The notes under the pieces were generated by a model. The model searched no databases, was not told the origin of the DNA, and saw only the letters and a list, made by a program, of their open reading frames with translations. A stretch of 64,000 bases of DNA from Dryococelus australis (taxonomy: Eukaryota; Arthropoda; Insecta; Phasmatodea; Phasmatidae), in contig CM057003.1 in the NCBI GenBank assembly GCA_029891345.1, forward strand, positions 13,246,709-13,310,708. Reading direction: 5' to 3'. This document shows positions 55,940-64,000 of this stretch, one piece after another (the first letter of the stretch is position 1; every line of letters begins with the position of its first letter). The position numbers were made by a program, and so were the translations under genes.

Positions 55940-56500
55940 TTTAAGTTTATGCTTGACTGACTTCGGCAGTTGTGTCATCACGTGGCAAAATTGATTTTGG
56001 TGAATACCAGGCTAGAAGCACCCTGATGGCTGTTATTCCCAATTCCTGCGTGGGATGGGAGCTCAGCCAGTGTAAAATAATGGGCAGGTTGGCTGTCGGC
56101 AAGGAACAAAGTCTGGCTGTGCGGGCACTACTTTCCACCTCGGTGGGACCACTCTTTCGGATAAACCTGGGCGACGTATGATTGGCAGTTACAGCTATGC
56201 TGGCTGAGACGCAACTGGTGGCACACTAGAGACTTCCCCTGATATGGGTATGTTGGTCGGCTTGGTGGTGCAGGTTTCGGTAGCTACTGTTCCTGGTTCT
56301 TGTGGTGCCCGCAGCATCTGGAAGGTGATGAGTTCTAGTTCTATGTACTGGCCACTGAGGTAGGCCTGTGAGACTAGATGGTAACCCTCGGTGATTCTGG
56401 TCGCTGGTTCAAACGTAGCAGGTTCATAGCCTGGCGAAACTAATACTGAGGGCTTGCGTTGTTCGGCTGCCTGTTCTCGTGGACTGAGAATATGTACTGT
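55940..56500. other. GC-richer block with 60-70-codon frames on both strands
   Basis: Overlapping frames (plus 55972-56181, minus 56138-55947) with no recognised domain. Composition differs from surroundings, suggesting old retroelement coding DNA, but no family assigned. Confidence 0.25.
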
Positions 56501-56753
56501 TCTCTATTAGGTATACTAGTATTACTTGTCATACACTCAAATTAAAAGAAAACATATTATTCAAAAGTATGTAGTTCAGTAAACAATTTAACAATTTTTG
56601 AATTTTTTTGCAAAGAAATTTTCCCTTGAACTTCAGGTTGGCGTACGCCCATTCTCACAAGAGTTAACCTATAATTGTAAAAACTGTATTTTGTGCAAGT
56701 TTAAAGAAGTTGTGACTATAAGATTTTTTAACTTTTTCATATTTATTTTGTAA

Positions 56754-57681
56754 CTAGCTGATTCATGTGACTTCATTCGCATAATATTTTTGTAAAGTTA
56801 TTAAAATTAAGCCCACCATAGTTTAATAAAGTTTTTATGTTTAAAATACTAATATTTCTTCTTTCAGGTTTAATGGAGTTATTAAATTACACCCTGCCAT
56901 CGCTTCGCATATGTTTTATTTTAACATGATATTTATGACTTTGAATTGATCTAGCCACTTTTTTTATTGGGTTCTCTAGCCACTGAGCTACTGCGGCCCC
57001 CTTATTGTGCGCTCTAGCCCCTGACCAGGTGCTGCCCCACTATTGAGTGCTCTAGCCCCTGACCAGCTTCAGCCCCACTAGTGGGTTCTCTAGACACTGA
57101 GCTACTGCTGCCCTCTTACTGGGTGCTCTAGCCACTGAGCTTCTGCGGCCACCTTATTGGTTGTTCTAGCCACTGAGCTACTGCTGCTCCACTTGATATA
57201 TATCTGTCCACTGGGTCAATGCAGCCCCACTTGATATATATCTATCCACTGGATCACTGCTGCCCCACTTTGAATAACTCTAGCCACTGGGCCACTACGG
57301 CTTTTTGGAAGGAAAGGAGGACAGCCCATAGATAAAAAAGAAAGGAGAAATGATGGAAATTTTTTTTAACAGTGCTTTTTTTTTTTTTTTTTAAGTAATC
57401 CTAAGAACAACTTAATCCAGTACCTATGTACATCCCTGATAATCTTTTTTTCGGAACCGTTTGACTAAGTTGGTCCTGGGGTTATTATCTATATACTGTG
57501 TAAATTTTATGTCAATATGTTAAGTGGTTTTGAGTTAAATCCATTTGGACAGACAGATAGACACAAAAAATATTAATATTACATATGGCTTAGTTATCAA
57601 TTATACTATATGAAAAAATAATTAAAATTGAAAAATTCAGAAATCACATACAGACACGTCTATTTTATTTGGTAGTATAGA
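56754..57681 (-). mobile_element. Non-autonomous Helitron, copy 2 (928 bases)
   Basis: On the minus strand it starts A|TCTATACTACC (57681) and ends AATCAGCTAG|T (56754), obeying the Helitron rule. It shares with copy 1 the AATAACTCCAT(T)AAACCTG block, the GCGAAGCGATG(G/T)C motif and the CAGTGGCYCAGTGGCTAGAG unit, here expanded into a minisatellite. Confidence 0.7.
56945..57302 (-). repeat. ~42-base minisatellite inside Helitron copy 2
   Basis: Eight to nine imperfect units of the form CTCTAGCCACTGAGCTACTG followed by CGGCCCC(A/C)CTTATTGGGTG or a GATATATATCT variant. Only about three units occur in copy 1. Confidence 0.85.
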
Positions 57682-58269
57682 TTGAGGGTTAAAATGTTAC
57701 ATTAACATAAGAAAGTAGGTTTGTGTGGAAGAAATTTTCTTTAAAGTACTTTAGGTTTTTGGAAAAATGACGTGTCCAGTTTACGTTAAAATTTACATTT
57801 TCGAAATGTTTTACTGATTGAGGATTTGAAAAGTTGGCAGCTATGCCATTGGTAACAGTTGCAACAGTCCCCTTAGCACTACCCTGCCCACAGGATGGTG
57901 ACTAATTGTTAACACTATCCTTCTGGTAGTCTCCCCTTGGTTCCATGAGAACACGATGTAGATAGTTAGGACAGTGTAATAACTACCTAGTAGGAATTAT
58001 TGCCTTGTCCCCCTGTCAGCTTGAAACCCAGGTCGTCTTCACATAGTTCAGAACTTCCGTGTCAGTTTGTGTTAGTACAAGAGGTTGTACAGGGCCACCG
58101 TGTTATACTATGTGAATATAACATGTTTTCTAAGCTAGTTCCTGTGAACTAATTTCTTGAGTGTCACTGTGTTGTTCCTACGTAAACGCAGCTCTGCAGA
58201 GTGAAACCGGCAGACTTTGTGCTATTTAAAGCCATAAACACATGCTTTAAATAGTCTCCCGAGCTTTAC

Positions 58270-59060
58270 ACCTGGGTAGAGTTCTGTAGACTTGCAACCA
58301 ATCGAAACTCCTCCACTAGGCGAATCAGCCAATCAGGTTATTCCGTACTCCACCACCGCTCCTTATGGAGCCAGAAGGGAGCTGGAATCAGCTTGACTAA
58401 CTGACCCCCTGTGGATATCACACCTAAGTATCCTGTCATGAACCTTGAGCCAATCCAATACTCTCTCCACCGCTCTCTACAGGGCTGGAGGAAAGTACTA
58501 AGGGTATATTTCTCACCTGTATGACAGCAATCATTTAGAAGTACACATTAGGGAATTGCGCCACCAGCTTGACTTTCACAAGGTTGTAGTTGTTCTATCA
58601 CCTATGCCGTACATCCAGAAGGGAGGTGTGCAGAGAAAGTTGAGAAAGGCAGCTTACGCCTCCGGAAGTAACCGGAATTGCAAACCAATTCTCCCCTCTC
58701 CACTTGGCAGTACTATACAGTGGGGCAGAGTTCACACCGCCTGCTGCGAGATACGTCACCCTTCAGCATCACTATCACCCCTTTCTCCGCCTTTTATTAA
58801 GATCGACAGCACCTCTCACTCTGTGGTTGAGGCATTCCAATGAGGCGAATAACCACGCTTAGGGATCGTGAACCCGTAGTTCGGTGGTCTCCTCTCCTAC
58901 AGTCAAAAGTCTTCCTCTAGCACCAAGTGGAATAAGAGCACTTCACTCCTGGGGATGTCTATGGCAGCCACCATCGAATAAGAACCAGTCTATTCACAGG
59001 GCCATGACAGTGTCTCTTTGACTTCGTGCCCCTCCGTCGGCCACCACTGGTTTTGTATAT
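58270..59060 (+). repeat. Interspersed ~850-base repeat, copy 2
   Basis: Sister of 36180-37030: CTAGGCGAATCAGCCAATCA, TTATTCCGTACTCCACCACC, GAAGGGAGCTGGAATCAG, TTAGGGAATTGC and CATCCAGAAGGGAGGTGTGC are shared. No domain. Confidence 0.6.
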
Positions 59061-59510
59061 TGGCCGAGCGCCAGTGAATCATTATTCTCCCTCCATGTTC
59101 CTCGTGATTCTGGCATCACGAAATAAAACCTTAAAATTGACTATAACCCACACATTCTAATTCAGCCATAGCCTAACCAATGTTTTTGTGGTGTTTATTC
59201 TCCGGCATCATGTGGCAACTGAATTTGACGCTAACCAGCATAGAAAATTAATACTTGTATACCAGTAGTCAAAACTGGTTTTCTATTCTCCCAAAGTGAG
59301 GCATAGCTGCTTCACTCACATTGGGTACGCATCAATTATTTGTTTCAATGGCAAGTACATGTTAATAAAATTAATTGTATTGAAAGCGATGCCTTGAGGC
59401 TGGGAAGGGTACATCACTATGTCTAAAGTATTTTTGGTTGGTGCTAGTTCAGGCGCACCCGGTGGCGGGGTTTTGACTCTGGTTCAGGGCTGCCACCAGC
59501 ATTGAAGCTG

Positions 59511-59580
59511 AAATCCTGGTTCTTGTATATAAAAATCCTGTGAAATCCTGGTGCTTGTATATAAAATCCTGTAAAATCCT
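59511..59580 (+). repeat. Two-copy tandem repeat of ~33 bases
   Basis: GAAATCCTGG(T)TCTTGTATAT AAAATCCTGT appears twice in succession, with a partial third. Confidence 0.8.
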
Positions 59581-59599
59581 TGAATCACTGGGCATAATC

Positions 59600-60940
59600 C
59601 TGAAAATTCCTTGGAATTAAAAAAATTAGCAAATTACAGAAGAAAAGTGATTATAAAGGACATTTACATAATTAATGTAATTGTTTTTGTTTGGAATACA
59701 AACCATGGTAATAGTTTTCTCCACCCATACTTATACTTTTGTTTATACAACAACTGTATCTGCAATAATTTTTGTTTCCTGTCCATTGTGATGTCAATGC
59801 CAAATGCATAACACTGTCGTCAAATTCGGATTGCATGCGCAAAAATGACAATGTGTGGCAAAGATTCTCTTCATTAATGACCTTGGCCTTTGCATGTGAT
59901 ACTGCCAGGAACAGAACTAGATAATTGTGTACCCGCACCAGACAATAATTAAGCAAAATATTTTGGATATATGCTATTAAAGCAATGGTGTATGTCTAAA
60001 ATATTTCACGTAATTATTCACCTCCGTTGCAAAATCTGTCAAACAAAGGCGTCAGTGAAACTGACACATATTGCTGCGGGCGTTAGTGTCTCATTTATGC
60101 AGCAGCAGTAAAGTGCTCTGTGCGCATACAATATCTTTGGCCTAAAAAAAAGGAGGTTGTTTACTTTTTATGTTTATCAACGCATCGCTATTTTGAAGTG
60201 AAATACGATTGAATGTTTTGTAGATGATATTTGCATGATTTATGTATTAATAACCGACATGGATATTCACTGTGGAGAAAATTTCAGAGTTTAGAATGTT
60301 ATATATTTGAGTAAATGGAATTTGAGTAAATTGTCTTACTGCACTTTAAGAACTTTGGGTGAGACTTGTTTACCTATCTTTGTACATTATAGTTTTTTTA
60401 CACGTAATAATCATTTAGATAGATTTTACACTCTATTTAAACATTAGTTCTGGTGCCTCAAGTATACAACGTAGGCGAGGTATAAAAGATTGCAAGAAAT
60501 TATTTTGTACAACTCAGTGGTATACATTAGATTTATTTCACAGAAATTTTCCGAGAGATAAAAATCCGTTAAAATGGATAAAATCCATTAAAACGGCAGG
60601 CTTGCTCTAGTCCCTACGAGGTACTGGATTGCGTCCAGTATAGAGTACTGGCCTGGTAGCTTTGTGGCAGCACACAAAGTCTTGTTCAGTGAGAATTATC
60701 TTGCACTTTGACGGGTTGTCTCTGGGCAGTATACCTGGGCGACTAGTAACCTGATGACTGCCGCTCCTACTACTAATCAACTACGATTACGACTTATCGC
60801 TAAGTGTTTCTACTTCCACTACATATGTGAGAGACATGTAGAGAGAATTGTCTATATGGATTCTCGGTTGCCTACTCTACCAGGCAACAGGAACTTATAA
60901 ACAAATTTTCGTCACCTGAGTGTTACTCAACCTGGCAAGC
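59600..60940. other. Non-coding intron sequence
   Basis: AT-rich with no supported feature. A C run at 60949-60962 marks its right edge. Confidence 0.4.
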
Positions 60941-60964
60941 ACGTCGCTCCCCCCCCCCCCCCAC

Positions 60965-61290
60965 CCTGCGCTGAGAGCCTACAAGCTGCCCGGACCTCTG
61001 GCAAAGCAGAGCGCTGCCAAAGAGGCATGAAGCGAAAACGCTGCCACACCGAGCAGATGAATTTCGCAATGTGAAGGGCTGCCTTTGACCTCGACGAACA
61101 TGGAGCCGTGAACCTGCATCATCGATAACTGGTTGTCACCAGTGACGAATCCGAGATCCAATTTTTATCTGTTTTAAAAAAAAAAATGCAAGTCGTCGTG
61201 AGAGGGCGGTCCATACGAAGAGTCCTTTTTACGTGACTACGACCAATTGGGAAGCATGGTGGTGGCGTGTCATGGTGTGGCATTGTTCAC
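60965..61290 (+). pseudogene. Tc1/mariner-type transposase relic
   Basis: Across frames: YKLPGPLAKQSAAK, KRHEAKTLPHRADEFRNV, LVVTSDESEIQFLS and KHGGGVSWCG, in the order of Tc1 transposases (RRKPLLTKRHK..., FSDES.F, HGGGSVMVWG). The first catalytic Asp region SDE is kept, but frameshifts and an A run (61177-61187) inactivate it. Surrounding sequence lacks recognisable inverted ends. Confidence 0.5.
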
Positions 61291-61547
61291 TACAAAGTTC
61301 ATGTTGCGCATAGACCAATGGCAAAGCATGGTGGGAGCCTGCTGTAGTTCTGAGCACTTTTATTGCAAAGTGTACATACAGTTTACTCAGGAAGCGATTA
61401 AATACACCGAGGGACCTGGATATATACTTTTTAAAAGTGAGATTGTTAAATAAAATTTTGGCATTTCTGCTTTTGGAGGTAGGAATATTTTATTTTATTT
61501 TAAAATACATGGATTTTTTTTTACTTGAGACCTACACGCACACACAC

Positions 61548-61633
61548 TGCAATTAGCACTGCAGCACCGCAATCAGCACCACAGCCTCGTAATTAGCACC
61601 GCAATCAGCACCGCAGTTAGCACCACAATCAGG
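61548..61633 (+). repeat. Short tandem array of GCAATCAGCACC-like units
   Basis: About seven imperfect 12-15-base units (CAATTAGCACTG, GCAATCAGCACC, GCAGTTAGCACC). Confidence 0.85.
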
Positions 61634-61639
61634 GACCAT

Positions 61640-63470
61640 TATGGGTCTGGGGTCGATGGGGCTGATGAGATCAATGGGGTGAGTCTCGTGAGGGGTCGGT
61701 CCAACAACAGGAGTCAGTTGCCTACTTTAAGTGTGACCATGATTTATAGGTGAGCGAAGAACTTGTCTGGAAGAAACTGTTCAAGATATAACTGCATGCT
61801 AATGTGATCAAGGAACCAGCATCTAAAGCCTGCCTACCTGCCTGTGTGTGATGTCTCAATGTTCGCATGTGATTGGTTAGCTGCAATCATGTGGTAACTT
61901 GGTGATTGGCTGGTCGGTGTCTGCACAATGTGTTAATGGTGCAGTACGATTTGTTCAAAGTCAATATGACGCCATAAGGCTTGCACAATTGTATATGATA
62001 AGCAGTAGGGAGGTAAGCCAAGATGTTTAGTTTGACAGCAGCTGAGTGGAAGGTGGATTGTCTCGACTAGCTTCTGCCTCTTTACATTGATTTTTTTCTC
62101 TAGTTTTTGTTTTTAGGTCATTCAAGGTCGTGCTGTCAAGGTCAAGGCAGTCTGCATCTATAGTTAATTCACAATAACTTCTGCCTTTTCTGAAGCCCTG
62201 CCAAATTTCTACTTTTGGTTACTGATGACGTATCCTTCCGCTACACGTAAACATTAACACTGCCATGTGACTTCTGCTTTTATAACTGTCAAATGCATTG
62301 GTTGCTGTTTACAGCTTTTCAAAGAATTATATCATATTGCAGAAACTATTTCCTACGAATGTTCACTATTTAGGCCTATAACAATATTTAGGTCAGTTTT
62401 ATGACTATTTCTTACACACAATATAGGTCGTTACACATAATACACAATATTTTGCCACTGCGGTGTTTGTTACAACTGTGGCGGAAACAACAGTAGTATT
62501 TTACCTGTTGTTATTAATATGTGTTTGGAATAAAAATTAAAACGAAGGGAAAACCAATCCAATGAAACATCACAGTAAATTCAAGCATGCAACCCGTGTC
62601 ACTTATTTATTGTACTACGTAGCATCGGCAAGCATAAAAGATAGTGGTGAACATGCAAACACATAGGCCTACTGTAACATTTATTCAGCTAATATTTACA
62701 TGCATGGGTACAGTAATGTTGGGAACGCTTTCCACACCACGTCTGCCAACCTGCTGGATTTGTAAGTGTCGCGCAACGAGCTGTGTCTCGCCATTGCATC
62801 TAAAATATGTCGTTGCATCTAAATAACATATAATAGGTATTTAAACAATAAAATGTTGTTTCAGTTGTAAATATAATCTCAAACATCATTATTGTTGCTG
62901 TAATTAGTATCAAATGTGCTGAAATTAGAAATAACAAAATGTATACCTTTCCTACACAGGTGGTACAATCTTCCCGAAAGAGGAGAGAGTCAGAGAGAAC
63001 GAGAGAGAGTTACATGCTCTGCTTCGCTTATTGAACCTTTATTCCAGACGGAAAAAAAAACACCAGCCTACACACGGGAATTTGCGCAGAGATATTTAAC
63101 TGCAGCAATGAAATGTTTTTCCGTCAGTGCTATCTAACAATACAAATATATCAATTGGCAATGTTTAACTTACAAATATTATACATAAAAATGTGGTTCA
63201 AAAATATTGTAACTGTGAACTATTTCTTACTGGCCAATGCCAACATGTCACTGCTCTCGCTGTTGTTAATTCATATTTAATATGAAATAAATATTACAAG
63301 TTATTGAAGATACTAAAGTAAAGTTTCATTTTTCAATAATACAGTACTCTAATGTTAATAACAGTGTTCAATATTTTTGGAATACAAGTTATTGGAAAAA
63401 CAGGTTGACATAATACGCCTAGGGTGATTTTTCAAAGGTTCTATTCTAAAAGGCCGAAGAAAGCGTGAAT
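61640..63470. other. Non-coding intron sequence
   Basis: No coding signal. A single diverged relative of the 116-base tandem unit is at about 62085-62160, and a GA-rich microsatellite at 62984-63008. Confidence 0.4.
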
Positions 63471-63477
63471 GGACTAT

Positions 63478-63845
63478 AATATGGTGGTGGCAGTCTAATG
63501 TATTATGCTTTTTGACTTTTATGTATTATTTCTCGAGTTTTTTTATCTTCAAGGTCATGGGGTCAAGGTCTTGGTAGTCTGTATCTAATATGGTGGTGGT
63601 AACCTGTAATGTATTATGCTTGTCGACTTTTATGTATTATTTGTTGAGTTTATATTCAATGTCATTATGGTCATGGGGTCAAGGTTGAGTTAGTCTTCAT
63701 CTAATATGGTGGTGGTAGTCCTTAATGTATTATACTTGCTGACTTTTATGAATTTTTTTATCAAGTTTTTTATTTTCAAGGTCATTAAAAGTCATGGGGC
63801 CAAGGTAATGGTCATTGGCTTCCAATATGGCGGATGGGAGATTGC
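63478..63845 (+). repeat. ~116-base tandem repeat array
   Basis: Units start AATATGGTGGTGG at 63478, 63587 and 63703, with a diverged fourth at 63824. Each contains TGTATTAT, GACTTTTATG and a TTCAAGGTCAT...TCATGGGGYCAAGGT segment. Confidence 0.9.
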
Positions 63846-64000
63846 GTACCACGATGGTGGTCGCCAACCAAGATTGCTACTCCCAGTAATATATAAACAA
63901 ATATAAACAAATGTGGAATGAAAAAACAAATAAGGTGGCTTCCAGTAGCATGTAAACAAATGGCAAACGAAACAATCAATATGGCGGAATGGGTGAGGGG

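Larger units (their letters stand above)
53110..57845. mobile_element. Large element bounded by 17-base inverted ends (class uncertain)
   Basis: CATACCTGCCAACTTTT at 53110-53126 and its mirrored form AAAAGTTGGCAGCTATG at 57829-57845, one mismatch. Flanks read CCTATTG and CCATTGG, only a weak match for a target duplication. It encloses an LTR-like block and Helitron copy 2. No transposase recognised. Confidence 0.5.

Noticed and set aside
55947..56181. Overlapping plus and minus frames as a small host gene
   Set aside because: No splice context, no recognised domain, and both strands are equally open; listed only as an unassigned block.
61548..61633. CRISPR-like array
   Set aside because: Units are 12-15 bases, contiguous and imperfect without spacers; it is a simple tandem repeat in eukaryotic intron DNA.

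Overview
This is eukaryotic genomic DNA, AT-rich and intron-dominated, most likely from an arthropod with a repeat-laden genome, probably an insect. That placement is an inference from the transposon mix (BEL/Pao, Gypsy, CR1/Jockey-type LINE, a Penelope-like fragment, Helitrons, hAT and TA-target elements, tRNA-derived SINEs) and from the two host genes. No bacterial operon, CRISPR array or rRNA was seen.

Two conserved host genes stand head to head. On the minus strand, RAB18 is complete in five coding exons (16222 down to 4153). The exons join in frame to 206 codons plus stop, the same length I recall for vertebrate RAB18, and end in a CaaX-type tail. On the plus strand, 660 bases from the RAB18 start codon, EXOSC10 (Rrp6, nuclear exosome exonuclease) begins at 16883. 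Four exons (16883-17011, 27701-27834, 39632-39743, 51587-51697) encode the first 162 residues, covering most of the PMC2NT region. The catalytic and HRDC exons lie beyond the right edge.

Almost everything else is intron filled with mobile DNA. RAB18 introns hold a Gypsy LTR, TA-target MITEs, two SINEs, a foldback element, a Penelope-like GIY-YIG fragment and a degenerate LINE. EXOSC10 intron 1 holds a 1.4-kb palindrome, Gypsy copy A and a second foldback element. Intron 2 holds a small MITE, Gypsy copy B and a Helitron nested inside a MITE. Intron 3 was only about 350 bases before an 11.5-kb BEL/Pao element with exact LTRs and a 5-base target duplication entered it. That element was itself invaded by a hAT-type element (8-base duplication) carrying a TA-target element, by a MITE, by a Gypsy-type LTR and by an unidentified 2-kb insert. 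Intron 4 holds an LTR-like block, a second Helitron with a minisatellite, a Tc1-like transposase relic and tandem arrays.

No new cellular system was found. The most interesting items are the Gypsy pair whose gag region carries a decayed PHD-type zinc finger, the exactly dated nested insertions (one with its empty site visible in a sister copy), and the close divergent RAB18/EXOSC10 pair. All retroelement open reading frames here are broken by stops and frameshifts.
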